This document shows positions 50,206 to 59,284 of a stretch of 64,000 bases of DNA, piece after piece. This DNA comes from Actinocrinis sp035653575. GTDB lineage: Bacteria > Actinomycetota > Actinomycetes > Streptomycetales > Catenulisporaceae. Made by a program: the position numbers and the translations under genes. Numbering within the stretch: position 1 is the first letter of the stretch; each line of letters begins with the position of its first letter. Under the pieces are notes generated by a model. The model saw nothing but the letters and a program-made list of their open reading frames with translations. It made no database searches and was not told where the DNA came from. The stretch spans positions 62,001 to 126,000 of the forward strand of contig NZ_DASRBQ010000111.1 of the NCBI RefSeq assembly GCF_035653575.1. Reading direction: 5' to 3'.

Positions 50206-50472
50206 ACATTCCCGCTCCTGACGCAACGCGCCGAGCCGGCTTAAGCACCGCCGGACTCGCGCGAGGGTGGGTGTGGGTAAGCGTCACGCGACACGCCAGA
50301 CCAAGTCAGACCACTCCAAGAACCAGCGCGGACGCATGTCCGTATCAAACGGATACAAGACTTCTATCCGCGTCGGACGGACACAAGGCTCTGATAACGA
50401 GGCCGAGCCGCACGCCACCCCGGCACGCGCGGGATCGTCACCGGCTGGGTCGGCAAAGAAGGCGAACAACAC

Positions 50473-50507
50473 ATTGCCGCCGCGGGCCCCAGACCTGCGG
50501 CGGCAAT
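50473..50507. repeat. Hairpin repeat copy 2
   Basis: The same 35-bp unit as at 50171, with a single t-to-c change in the loop side. It lies just beyond the aldo/keto reductase stop on that gene's strand (minus), where it can act as terminator. The two copies therefore serve convergent genes. Confidence 0.75.
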
Positions 50508-50545
50508 ACGCGTTTGTCCCACTGAACGGGACGACTCTGGCTGGC

Positions 50546-51415
50546 TCAGGCGCCGATCGTGTCGAGTTCGGCGAGGGCGTCGTCCGGCAGCACGAGGTCG
50601 GCGGCGGCGATGTTCTCGCGCAGGTGGCCGCGGGAGGAGGTGCCGGGGATGAGGACCATCGTCGGCGAACGGTGCAGCAGCCAGGCGAGTGCGACGTTGT
50701 GCGGCGTGGTGTCGAGGCGGGCGGCGACCTCGCCGAGGGTGCTCGACTGCAGCGGGGTGAAGCCGCCGAGCGGGAAGAACGCCGCGTAGGCGATGCCCTC
50801 GGCCGCGCAACGGTCCACCAGCGCGTCGTCCTCGCGGCGGGCCACGTTGTAGAGGTTCTGCACCGTGACCACTGGCGCGATCGCCTGCGCCTCGGTGAGC
50901 TGCTCGTCGCTGACGCTGCTGAGGCCCAGGTGCCGGATCAGACCCTGTTGCTGGAGTTCGGCCAGCGCGCCGAACTTCTCGGCGAACTGCGGCTCTGGAG
51001 CCGTACCCTCGGCCGTGCCGACCCGGAAGTTGACCACGTCGAGGTGGTCGAGGCCGAGGCGGCGCAGGTTCTCGTGCACCTGAAGCTTGAGGTCCTCCGG
51101 TTCGCGCCGGAAGATCCACGATCCGTCGTCGCCGCGCCGGGCGCCGACCTTCGTCACGATGTGCAGGTGCTCGGGGTAGGGGTACAGCGCTTCCTTGATC
51201 AACTCATTGACGACGAACGGGCCGTAGAAGTCGGCGGTGTCGATGTGGTCGACGCCGCGGTCGACGGCCTCGCGCAGGACCGCGATCGCCTCGTCGCGGT
51301 CCTTCGGCGGGCCGAAGACGTGCGGCCCGGCCAGCTGCATCGCGCCGTAGCCCATCCGGTGGATCACGAAGTCGTCGGCGATCTTGAAGGTGCCGCCGAG
51401 GGTGTTCTCAGTCAT
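50546..51415 (-). CDS. Aldo/keto reductase
   Basis: A 289-residue NADPH-dependent aldo/keto reductase. GVDHIDTADFYGP carries the catalytic Asp and Tyr, and IVTKVGARRG carries the Lys. The usual His position reads DVVNFRVG (NxR type), found in a known AKR subgroup. The phosphate-binding end (VLIPGTSSRGHLRENI) is complete. The ATG at 51415 starts the family-like sequence. It is divergent from an XRE regulator that probably controls it. The substrate is unknown. Confidence 0.93.
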   Translation of the reverse strand: MTENTLGGTFKIADDFVIHRMGYGAMQLAGPHVFGPPKDRDEAIAVLREAVDRGVDHIDTADFYGPFVVNELIKEALYPYPEHLHIVTKVGARRGDDGSWIFRREPEDLKLQVHENLRRLGLDHLDVVNFRVGTAEGTAPEPQFAEKFGALAELQQQGLIRHLGLSSVSDEQLTEAQAIAPVVTVQNLYNVARREDDALVDRCAAEGIAYAAFFPLGGFTPLQSSTLGEVAARLDTTPHNVALAWLLHRSPTMVLIPGTSSRGHLRENIAAADLVLPDDALAELDTIGA

Positions 51416-51557
51416 CGGTTCCGGCTCTCGGTTTCGGTGTGTCGGTTCGGTATCCACTCTCAAGTCTTGATCGGGCTCGCGCGCGCTGGGTATGTCCCGC
51501 GCATCCTGGGAGTGGCAGGACCAGTCACTTCGCGTACCCGGCGCTTAAGCTCGAACC

Positions 51558-52502
51558 ATGGACAGGGACAGGCTGGGCTGCACGCAGAACCCGGGGAACA
51601 GGTCGAACGCTTTGGGCGACTACCTGCGCGCACGACGCGACCAGGTTCGTCCCGAGGACGTGGGCCTTGTCGCAGGCGATCGCAGGCGAGTACCGGGTCT
51701 GCGTCGCGAGGAGCTCGCGCTGCTCGCCGGAATCAGCACCGACTACTACCTGCGGCTGGAGCAGGGACGCGATCAGCATCCTTCGGCCCAGGTCCTCGAC
51801 GCGCTCGCCGAGGCGCTGCAACTGGACACCGAGGCGACCGCCCATCTGCACCGGCTGGCCCGGCCCGCTCCGCGCCGCCGGGCACGTCCGCGGGCGGAGC
51901 GGGTGCCGACCGGGATCGCACAACTGCTCGGGCAGCTTCCGTTGCCCGCGTTCGTGACCAACAAATACATGGACCTGCTCGCCGTGAACGCCCTGGCCGG
52001 CGCCTTGGCGTCCAACTTCACCCCCGGCCGGAACCTGTTGCGGCAGCTGTTTCTCGACCCGGGTGCCCGCGAGCTGTACCTGGACTGGGACCGCACGACC
52101 GCGAGCGTGGTCGGCGGCCTGCGCGCACGGGCCGGGGCCGATCCGACCGATCCGCGGATGATCGAGCTGGTCGGCGAGCTGTCGCTGGGCAGCGAGCGGT
52201 TCCGCACCCTGTGGGCGCGGGCCGAGGTCGGCTACCGCTCCGACGGAACCAGCCATCTGCGCCATCCGCAGGTCGGCGAGCTGTACCTGCGCAAGGAGAA
52301 GCTGGACATCGCGCGGACCGACGGCATGCAGCTGGTCATCTTCCACGCCGAGCCCGGCAGTGAGACTGCCCAGGCCCTGGCGCTGCTCGGCTCGCTGGCG
52401 GCGACGCGCGAGCGCGAGGACGCCGAGCGAGGGCGCGAAGGCGGGCGGGTAGACGCCGCGAGCCGAGAGCGGCGAGCGAAGCTGAATCAGGCTACTGATT
52501 AA
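51558..52502 (+). CDS. XRE-family regulator with MmyB-like ligand domain
   Basis: A 314-residue regulator. The N-terminal helix-turn-helix is VPGLRREELALLAGISTDYYLRLEQG (about residues 44-69), followed by an MmyB-like PAS-type domain (LPAFVTNKYMDLLAVNALAG...TLWARAEVGYR...HPQVGELYLRKEKL). Such regulators in actinomycetes bind small ligands, possibly fatty acids, and control a divergent oxidoreductase, here the aldo/keto reductase 142 nt away. The last ~35 residues are charged and outside the fold. Confidence 0.93.
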   Translation: MDRDRLGCTQNPGNRSNALGDYLRARRDQVRPEDVGLVAGDRRRVPGLRREELALLAGISTDYYLRLEQGRDQHPSAQVLDALAEALQLDTEATAHLHRLARPAPRRRARPRAERVPTGIAQLLGQLPLPAFVTNKYMDLLAVNALAGALASNFTPGRNLLRQLFLDPGARELYLDWDRTTASVVGGLRARAGADPTDPRMIELVGELSLGSERFRTLWARAEVGYRSDGTSHLRHPQVGELYLRKEKLDIARTDGMQLVIFHAEPGSETAQALALLGSLAATREREDAERGREGGRVDAASRERRAKLNQATD

Positions 52503-52523
52503 TCGGTGGCGATGCGGGTCAGC

Positions 52524-54383
52524 TCACTGCTCCGTGTGGCCGAGATCCGGGGCGGCGACGAAGGTGACTCGCGTGGCGCTGGTCGCGTGCTGCTCGAACA
52601 GAATCAGCTCATTGTCGCGGGCTCGCAGCACGGGGCCAGGAACGTACAGCGTGCGCTGCGGTCCGCGCGACCAATAGCGGCCAAGGCAGAACCCGTTGAT
52701 CCAGACCACGCCCTTGCCCCAGCCCGACGTGTCCAGGTGCAGGTCGCCGGGTTCCGGCAGATCGAAGGTGGCGCGGGCGAAAACCGGGCCGACGAGGGCG
52801 TTGGGCGCGGCGTGCGACGCGTCGTCCCCTGAGGCCGCGCGCAGCGCCTCTGCGACCGGTTCGATCACGGCGAGGTTCAGCGGCAACACCGACCAGCCCT
52901 CGACCGGCGCGCCGTTCAGCCGCGCCGGGCCGATCAGGCCCTTGGGCTCGCCGATACGCGGCCCGTAGTCCACCCGGCCCTGATCCTCCACGAGCAGGTC
53001 CAGCGTGCCACGCGCGTCCGGCGGCAGCGCGAGCGCGCGGTCGTGATGGTCACGCGCCAGCACGCCCACCCCGGCCCGGTTGAGGAAGACCTGGGCGCGG
53101 TCCCGGACTTCTTCGACCTCGAACATCGACGGTCCGGCGCAGTCGATCTCGGTGCGGTACAAGGTGAATCCGTCGTAGTGGCCGAGCTCGTCCGCGCTCG
53201 GCGGCTGCTCACGGCGGGTCCAATAGCCGAGGCGGTCGACGACATCCCAGAGCGGCACCGTCTGCAGAAGAGGGGCGGAGAACTGGGGCCGCGGGCGTGC
53301 GGGTAGCGGCTTGTCATCACCCAGCGGCGTGTACTTCGCGAGCACCTCGCGGAACGCCCAGTACTTCGCCGTGGGGTTCCCGGCCTCGTCGAGCGGGGCG
53401 TCGTAGTCGTAGCTGGTGGTGATCGGCTGGTAGACGCCCTTGTCGTTGGCGCCGTTGCTGAAGCCGAAATTGGTGCCGCCGTGCAGCATGTAAATGTTCA
53501 CCGACGCACCGCGCGCCAGCAGCTCGTCGAGGTCCTGAGCGCTGTGCTCGATCGGCGTGGTGTGGTGGTGCAGGCCCCAGCTGTCGAACCAGCCGTCCCA
53601 GAATTCCGAGCACATCAGCGGCCCGGTCGGCTGGTGGCGGCGCAGCGTGTCCAGCCGCTCGGCGATGCGCGAGCCGAAAGAGCCGGTCTTGTGCAGTTCG
53701 GGCAGCCCGCCGCGCTCCAGCATGTCCTCCATCGGCTGGTCCACGGTGGTCAGCGGGACGGTGACGCCGATGCGCCGGGTCAGGTCGGCCAGCGCGCGCA
53801 GGTAGTCCTTGTCCTCGCCGTAGGCGCCGTATTCGTTCTCGACCTGCACCAGGATGATCGGGCCGCCGCGGTCGATCTGCCGCGGCACGATGATCGGCGC
53901 GAGGTTGTGGTAGAAGTCTGAGATCGCCGACATGAAGCCGGGCTCGTTGCGCCGCACTCCGGTGTCGGGGTTGCGAAACAGCCAGGCCGGCAGGCCGCCG
54001 TTGGTCCACTCTGCGCAGATGTACGGGCCGGGGCGCACGATCGCGTGCATGCCCTCGCCCGCGATCAGGTCCAGGAACCGGCCCAGGTCGAGCCCGCCCT
54101 CGGTGTGGAATTCGCCGGGGTGCGGGCTGTGTGCGTTCCAGGCCACGTAGGTCTCGATCGTGTTCAGGCCGAGCTGTCTGGCCTTGGCGATGCGGTCGGA
54201 CCAGTGGTCAGGGTGGATGCGGAAGTAGTGCAGTGCACCGGAGAGGATCTGCAGCGGCCGTCCGTCCAGCAGGAAGTCCTGCTCGCCGATCTCGAATCGG
54301 GACGTCGCAGGCAACTGATCCGGGCCGGGTTCCGGCAAGGGCAGGGCGGCGGCGTCGACGGCCGGCGCGTTCGCGGTGCTCAT
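52524..54383 (-). CDS. Beta-galactosidase, GH35
   Basis: A 619-residue GH35 enzyme without signal peptide, so it acts on imported beta-galactosides. The barrel begins FLLDGRPLQILSGALHYFRI; the acid/base is Glu184 in VQVENEYGAYG and the nucleophile Glu260 in LMCSEFWDGWFDSWG. C-terminal beta-sandwich domains follow (GVVWINGFCLGRYWSRGPQ). It is the last gene of the minus-strand locus B, after two permeases and the binding protein, separated from the latter by a strong hairpin that could lower its share of the transcript. Confidence 0.95.
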   Translation of the reverse strand: MSTANAPAVDAAALPLPEPGPDQLPATSRFEIGEQDFLLDGRPLQILSGALHYFRIHPDHWSDRIAKARQLGLNTIETYVAWNAHSPHPGEFHTEGGLDLGRFLDLIAGEGMHAIVRPGPYICAEWTNGGLPAWLFRNPDTGVRRNEPGFMSAISDFYHNLAPIIVPRQIDRGGPIILVQVENEYGAYGEDKDYLRALADLTRRIGVTVPLTTVDQPMEDMLERGGLPELHKTGSFGSRIAERLDTLRRHQPTGPLMCSEFWDGWFDSWGLHHHTTPIEHSAQDLDELLARGASVNIYMLHGGTNFGFSNGANDKGVYQPITTSYDYDAPLDEAGNPTAKYWAFREVLAKYTPLGDDKPLPARPRPQFSAPLLQTVPLWDVVDRLGYWTRREQPPSADELGHYDGFTLYRTEIDCAGPSMFEVEEVRDRAQVFLNRAGVGVLARDHHDRALALPPDARGTLDLLVEDQGRVDYGPRIGEPKGLIGPARLNGAPVEGWSVLPLNLAVIEPVAEALRAASGDDASHAAPNALVGPVFARATFDLPEPGDLHLDTSGWGKGVVWINGFCLGRYWSRGPQRTLYVPGPVLRARDNELILFEQHATSATRVTFVAAPDLGHTEQ

Positions 54384-54413
54384 GCGGTGGGTCCTCTCGA
54401 TGTGACAGGTGGG

Positions 54414-54450
54414 CGTGTGGCCGACCGGGGTTCAACCGGTCGGCCACACG
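54414..54450 (-). terminator. Hairpin between binding-protein gene and GH35
   Basis: Fifteen-base arms (54414-54428 and 54436-54450) pair exactly around ggttcaa. The hairpin lies 39 nt after the binding-protein stop, inside the operon. It may stabilise the binding-protein mRNA or partly terminate before GH35. Confidence 0.85.
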
Positions 54451-54489
54451 CCGGGTGCACGCGGGTGCGGCCGCGTGGTCAGTGTGCCG

Positions 54490-55872
54490 TCACTTGCTGG
54501 TGACGGTGAAGCCCTGCTGCGCTCCGTATTGCGCGGAGCTGTCCTGCCAGGCCTTGAGCGCCGCGTTCAGGTCAGACTTCTTCGCGTACGCCTGCCCGAC
54601 CGAGTCCGGGAAGATGCTGTTCGCGTAGACCTGGAACGGCAGGTAGCTCCAGCCGGGCAGTACCGAGTTCGCGGCCGCGGAGAGCACCTGGTTGATCTGC
54701 TGGCCGCCGAAGTAGGCGGGCGCCGCGTTCTGGAACGAGGCGGAGCTCAGGATGGAGTTCTGCGACGGGAAGCCGCCCTCGTTGGCGAAGATGGTGGAGC
54801 CGTCGCCGTCGTTCATGAACTGCAGGAAGCCTGCGGCCACCAGCGGGTTCTTGCTCTGCTTGAGCACCGCGTCGCTGGAGCCGCCGTTCTCCGCGGTCGC
54901 CGCCGCCCCGCCGGCCGTCCAGGTCGGCATCGGCGCGACCCGCCAGTCCCCGGAGCCGGTAGGCACGCCGGACTCCAGGTTGCCGGGCATCCAGGCGCCG
55001 GTGATCAGGGAGGCGATGGTGCCGTTGCCGAGGCCGGTGTACCACTGGTTCGACCAGGAGGAGATCGGGGAGAGCAGGCCGCCCTGGATCAGCTGGTTCC
55101 AGGTGCCGGCGAACTTCTTCGAGCCGTCGTCCTGCAGGTTGATCGTGACGTTGGTGGTGCCGCTGACCGTGAACGGCTTGCCGCCGGCGTCCCAGATCAT
55201 GCTGGTGACGAAGCCGGGGTCGCCGGTGTCGTTGGTGATGTACTCGCTCGGGTTCGCGGCGTGCAGCTTCTGCGCGTCGGCCACGTAGTCGGCCCAGGTG
55301 GCCGGGACCTTCAGCTGGTACTTGTCGAAGATCTTCTTGTTGTAGAACAGCGCCATCGGGCCGGTGTCCTGCGGCAGGCCGACCAGCTGGCCGTTGATGT
55401 CCACCGAGTCCCACACGGCCGCGGAGTAGTCGCCCTTGAGACTGCCGAGGCCGTAGTCCTGCAGGTTGGCCAGCGCGCCGGAGAGGGCGAACTGCGGCAG
55501 CGCGTAGTACTCGATCTGCGCGACGTCGGGGGCGCCGGAGCCGGCCTTCACCGCGTTCTGCAGCTTGGTGTACTCGGTGGTGGCGGTGCCCGCGTTGACC
55601 AGGTCGACCGTGACGTTCGGGTACTTCTTCTCGAAGGCCGCGACGATGTCCTTGACCTGCGGCGCCCAGGCCCAGACCGTGATCGAGGACTTCTTCTGCA
55701 GCGCGGCCGCGATGGCCGCCTGGCCGGAGGCGCCGGAACCGCCCGAGCCCGCGGCGGAGGAGCCGGAGCTGCTGCTCGAGCACGCGGCCAGGCCCACGGC
55801 CGCGAGCGCGGTGACGGTCGCGGCGACGCCGGCGCGCCGCAACAGGGCTCGGGGTTGAACGTTGGCTGTCAT
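54490..55872 (-). CDS. Sugar ABC transporter solute-binding lipoprotein (locus B)
   Basis: A family 1 solute-binding protein (460 residues). The lipobox is AAVGLAACSSSS (Cys at about residue 31), followed by a Ser/Gly linker. The mature part has SITVWAWAPQVKDIVAAFEK, GTATTEYTKLQNAVKAGSGA, VGLPQDTGPMALFYNKK and a C-terminal W-x-x-x-P-F region. It is downstream of its two permease genes, the reverse of the usual order. The probable cargo is a beta-galactoside, from the linked GH35. Confidence 0.94.
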   Translation of the reverse strand: MTANVQPRALLRRAGVAATVTALAAVGLAACSSSSSGSSAAGSGGSGASGQAAIAAALQKKSSITVWAWAPQVKDIVAAFEKKYPNVTVDLVNAGTATTEYTKLQNAVKAGSGAPDVAQIEYYALPQFALSGALANLQDYGLGSLKGDYSAAVWDSVDINGQLVGLPQDTGPMALFYNKKIFDKYQLKVPATWADYVADAQKLHAANPSEYITNDTGDPGFVTSMIWDAGGKPFTVSGTTNVTINLQDDGSKKFAGTWNQLIQGGLLSPISSWSNQWYTGLGNGTIASLITGAWMPGNLESGVPTGSGDWRVAPMPTWTAGGAAATAENGGSSDAVLKQSKNPLVAAGFLQFMNDGDGSTIFANEGGFPSQNSILSSASFQNAAPAYFGGQQINQVLSAAANSVLPGWSYLPFQVYANSIFPDSVGQAYAKKSDLNAALKAWQDSSAQYGAQQGFTVTSK

Positions 55873-55993
55873 GGTTCTTCTTTCTGGTGAGGGTGGTGCG
55901 GACTCGTGGTGGCCGGTTTCGGCATGGATCGAGCCGTCCGGTGGCGGTGGACCGCCGCCGGTGGATGGTGAATGCGGGTTCTGGGTTAGCTGG

Positions 55994-56935
55994 TCAGCCC
56001 TTGACGCTCCCGGTGCTCAGTCCGGACTGCCAGTAGCGCTGCATGAACAGGAACGCGATCACGATGGGCACGATGGTCAGCAGCGAGCCGGTGATGACCA
56101 GGTTGTAGATCGCCTGCCCGCCGACCGTGCGCGACTGCGCGCTCCATTCGAAGAGGCCGACCGTGAGCGGGTACCAGTCGGGTTTGCTCAGCATGATCAG
56201 CGGCAGGAAGTAGTTGTTCCAGGTCGCCACGACCGAGAACAGCAGCACCGTCACCATCGCCGGGCGCATCAGGTACAGCGCGATGCTGAAGAAGATGCGG
56301 TACTCGCGCATCCCGTCGACGCGGGCCGCCTCAAGCAGTTCAGTCGGCACCGCCTCCTGGGCGTAGACCCAGATCAGGTAGAGGCCGAACGGATTCACCA
56401 GCGACGGGATGATGATCGCCCACGGCGTGTCGGTCAGGCCGAGCTTGCTGAACATCAGGAACGAGGGCACCGCGAGCGCCGTGCCCGGAATCGCGACCGC
56501 GCCGAGGATGACCGCGAGCGCCGCGCGCTTGCCGGGGAAGTCGAACTTGGCCAGCGCGTACCCGCCGAGCGTGGCCAGCATCGTCGCCCCGCCCGCGCCG
56601 GCGGCGACATACAGCAGCGTGTTGCCGAACCACTTCAGGAACACGCCGTGGTCGTAGCTGAAGGTCTGGCCGATGTTGTCGAAGAGGGCGAACTTACCGC
56701 CGAACCAGAGCCCTGAGGTGGTGAACAGCGAGCCCTGCGTCTTCGAGGCGTTGACCAGCAACCAGAACAGCGGCAGCAGCGCGTAGATCAGCGTCAGCGT
56801 CATCACCGCGGTGAGCATCGGCGATTTGCGCTTGCGCAGGGAGCTGCCGCTGCGTGCCGAGGTGCGCCGGGCCAGTCGCACGGACCTGGATGCCGGGGTG
56901 GTCGCCGTCGCCGTCATCCGCTGTGTGACAGCCAT
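55994..56935 (-). CDS. Sugar ABC transporter permease, MalG type (locus B)
   Basis: A 313-residue permease with six helices after a basic ~38-residue leader. The EAA motif is LLEAARVDGMREYRIFFSIALYLMRP. The ATG at 56935 is two bases after the stop of the first permease and has GGGAGG upstream, so translation is coupled. The binding-protein gene follows after 121 nt. Confidence 0.94.
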   Translation of the reverse strand: MAVTQRMTATATTPASRSVRLARRTSARSGSSLRKRKSPMLTAVMTLTLIYALLPLFWLLVNASKTQGSLFTTSGLWFGGKFALFDNIGQTFSYDHGVFLKWFGNTLLYVAAGAGGATMLATLGGYALAKFDFPGKRAALAVILGAVAIPGTALAVPSFLMFSKLGLTDTPWAIIIPSLVNPFGLYLIWVYAQEAVPTELLEAARVDGMREYRIFFSIALYLMRPAMVTVLLFSVVATWNNYFLPLIMLSKPDWYPLTVGLFEWSAQSRTVGGQAIYNLVITGSLLTIVPIVIAFLFMQRYWQSGLSTGSVKG

Positions 56936-56937
56936 CG

Positions 56938-57873
56938 TCACGCCTCCCTCTTGCGCGTGCCGGCGCGCTGCACCAGATAGGCGATGACCATGGTCGCCAC
57001 GCCCATGATGATCGCGATGGTGGCCGAGTAGTTGTATTCCTGTCCTGCGAAGGAGAGGTTGTAGGCGTACATGTTGGGGGTGAAGTAGCTGCTGATCGTG
57101 TCCGGGGACAGCGGCTTGAGGATGTTCGGCTCGTTGAACAGCTGGAAGCTGCCGATGATCGAGAAGATGGTGGCGATCAGGATCGCGCCGCGCACCGAGG
57201 GCAGCTTGATGTGCCAGATCACCCGGAACGGCCCGACCCGGTCGAGTTCGGCCGCCTCGTAGAGCTCCGCGGGGATCACCCGCAGCGCCGAGTAGAAGAT
57301 CAGCATGTTGTAGCCGACGTACTCCCAGGTGACGATGTTGCCGATGGCCGGCAGCACCAGGCCGCTCGAGAAGGGGTCGGGCAGGGTGGTGTGCAGCCAC
57401 CGGTCCAGGTTGCCGATCAGGCCGAACTGGGTGCCGTACATGAAGCCCCACATCAGCGAGGCGACCACGGCAGGCACCGCGTACGGCAGGAAGATCGACA
57501 GCCGGAACAGCGGCGCCCAGTGCAGCCGCGCGCTGTCCAGCGCCATCGCGATGGCCAGGGCCAGGATCAGCATGACCGGCACCTGCACCACCAGGAACAG
57601 CGCGACCCGCTCGAAGGCCGACCAGAACTGCGCGTCGCTCAGCGCCTGCTTGTAGTTGGCCAGGCCGGCGAAGCGGTTGCCGCCGATCAGCTTGTCCTGG
57701 AAGAAGCTCAGGTACAGCGCGTAGAGCACGGGCGCGACGAGCGCGAGCAGGAAGACCGCCAGGAACGGGCTCAGGAAGCCCCAGCCGGTCCAGTTCCTGC
57801 GGCGTCGCCGCCGCGGGCGCGGCAGGTCGCGCCCGGGAGTCGCGGACGCTGCGGTCACGGAGGTTGCGGTCAT
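56938..57873 (-). CDS. Sugar ABC transporter permease, MalF type (locus B)
   Basis: A 311-residue permease opening the locus B operon. Six helices (GFLSPFLAVFLLALVAPVLY...) and an EAA loop, LYEAAELDRVGPFRVIWHIKLP, are clear. The ATG at 57873 is chosen; a GTG at 57903 adds ten residues. The promoter region is shared with the divergent LacI regulator and contains three ATGTTTACGTAAACAT-type operators. No ATPase gene is present. Confidence 0.93.
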   Translation of the reverse strand: MTATSVTAASATPGRDLPRPRRRRRRNWTGWGFLSPFLAVFLLALVAPVLYALYLSFFQDKLIGGNRFAGLANYKQALSDAQFWSAFERVALFLVVQVPVMLILALAIAMALDSARLHWAPLFRLSIFLPYAVPAVVASLMWGFMYGTQFGLIGNLDRWLHTTLPDPFSSGLVLPAIGNIVTWEYVGYNMLIFYSALRVIPAELYEAAELDRVGPFRVIWHIKLPSVRGAILIATIFSIIGSFQLFNEPNILKPLSPDTISSYFTPNMYAYNLSFAGQEYNYSATIAIIMGVATMVIAYLVQRAGTRKREA

Positions 57874-58002
57874 GTCACTGCTTTCGGGATCACTGCTGTT
57901 CACGTCACGGCTCTTTCACGCGCCGCCGCGGGCGGCGGCACTGCGCCGCTGGCCGGGGCCGGTCCGGACGATCCGCGGATCCGGCCTCTGGACAGCTGCC
58001 GC

Positions 58003-58087
58003 ATGTTGACGTAAACATGGCGGACATGAGCGCTAAATGTTTACGTAAACATCGGTGTCGCGGACGCTACCATGTTTACGTAACCAT
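58003..58087. promoter_or_regulatory. Three LacI-type operators of locus B
   Basis: ATGTTGACGTAAACAT (58003-58018), the perfect palindrome ATGTTTACGTAAACAT (58037-58052) and ATGTTTACGTAACCAT (58072-58087) are spaced 34 and 35 bp apart. They lie between the permease operon and the divergent regulator gene. The ~35-bp spacing favours cooperative binding of dimers; the middle site should be strongest. Confidence 0.85.
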
Positions 58088-58146
58088 GCCTACCGTCGGG
58101 TGCATCACGGGACGGCAACGGCAGCTCGACGAACCACTGGGGAGCC

Positions 58147-59199
58147 ATGGCCACGACCGAGGGAGCGCCCGTCGCCCGGAAGGCCGCGCGGCCGTCCATG
58201 GGGGATGTGGCCCGGCACGCCGGGGTCTCCTCGCAGACGGTCTCGCGGGTGTCGAACGGCCACTCGAACGTGGACGCGGCGACCAGGGCGCGCGTGATCG
58301 AGTCGATGCGCGCGCTCGGATACCGGCCGAACTCGGCGGCCCGCGCGCTGCGTTCCGGGCGCTTCCGGACCATCGGCGTGATCATGTTCACGCTGCGAAC
58401 CTTCGGCAACATGCGCACCTTGGACGCGATCGCCTCGGAGGCGGCGCACGCGAATTACTCGGTGATGCTGATCCCGGTCGTGGACGCCACCCTGGAGCAG
58501 GTCTCCGGCGCCTACAGCAGGCTGAGCGAGCAGGGCGTCGACGGTGTGATCATCGTCTTCGAGGCCCACCTGCTCGACAACGCGGAATTCACGCTGCCGC
58601 CCGGACTGCCCGTCGTCGTGATCGACTCGAACGCCGGCGCCGAGTACACCGTCGTCGACACCGATCAGGCGGAGGGCGCGCGCCAGGCCACCGAGCATCT
58701 GCTCGGACTCGGCCATCGGCAGGTGTGGCATATCGCAGGGCCCGAAACCTCGTTCTCGGCCGTGCACCGCACCGAATCGTGGCGGCGCACGCTGAAGAAC
58801 GCCGGAATCGAGCCGCCGCCGGTGCTGTACGGCGACTGGTCGACCGAATCAGGGCACCGGCACGGCCTGACCCTGGGCCGGCGCGACGACGTCACGGCGA
58901 TCTTCGCGGCCAACGACCAGATGGCGCTCGGCGCGATGCGGGCGCTGCATGAACTGGGCCGCGACGTTCCCGGCGACATCAGCGTGGTCGGCTTCGACGA
59001 CCTGGAGGAGGCGCACTCCTTCTGGCCGCCGCTGACCACCATCCGGCAGGACTTCGGCGAGGTCGGCCGCCAGGCGATCCAGCAGCTGCTGCGCAAGGTG
59101 GACGATTACGGGTTCGACGACGAGGACAACCGCAGAGTCACCGTGCACACGCAGCTGATCGTGCGCGAGAGCACCGCGAGTCCGCGCGTTCGAGCCTGA
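58147..59199 (+). CDS. LacI-family regulator of galactoside locus B
   Basis: A 350-residue LacI/GalR regulator. The helix-turn-helix is MGDVARHAGVSSQTVSRVSNGH, the hinge is RPNSAARALRSG, and the effector domain ends VVGFDDLEEAHSFWPP and LIVRESTAS. GGGGAG precedes the ATG. It sits between the divergent transporter/GH35 operon and the secreted GH5 gene, and the three operators upstream are its probable targets. It differs from the locus A regulator in both DNA site and effector part, so the two respond to different sugars. Confidence 0.94.
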   Translation: MATTEGAPVARKAARPSMGDVARHAGVSSQTVSRVSNGHSNVDAATRARVIESMRALGYRPNSAARALRSGRFRTIGVIMFTLRTFGNMRTLDAIASEAAHANYSVMLIPVVDATLEQVSGAYSRLSEQGVDGVIIVFEAHLLDNAEFTLPPGLPVVVIDSNAGAEYTVVDTDQAEGARQATEHLLGLGHRQVWHIAGPETSFSAVHRTESWRRTLKNAGIEPPPVLYGDWSTESGHRHGLTLGRRDDVTAIFAANDQMALGAMRALHELGRDVPGDISVVGFDDLEEAHSFWPPLTTIRQDFGEVGRQAIQQLLRKVDDYGFDDEDNRRVTVHTQLIVRESTASPRVRA

Positions 59200-59284
59200 G
59201 GCCCGAGCACGCAGCTCGGCACCACGATCGCCGCGCCTACCCTTCACCCACATTCGCAGCACCCTCACTCACAGGGAGCAGCAC

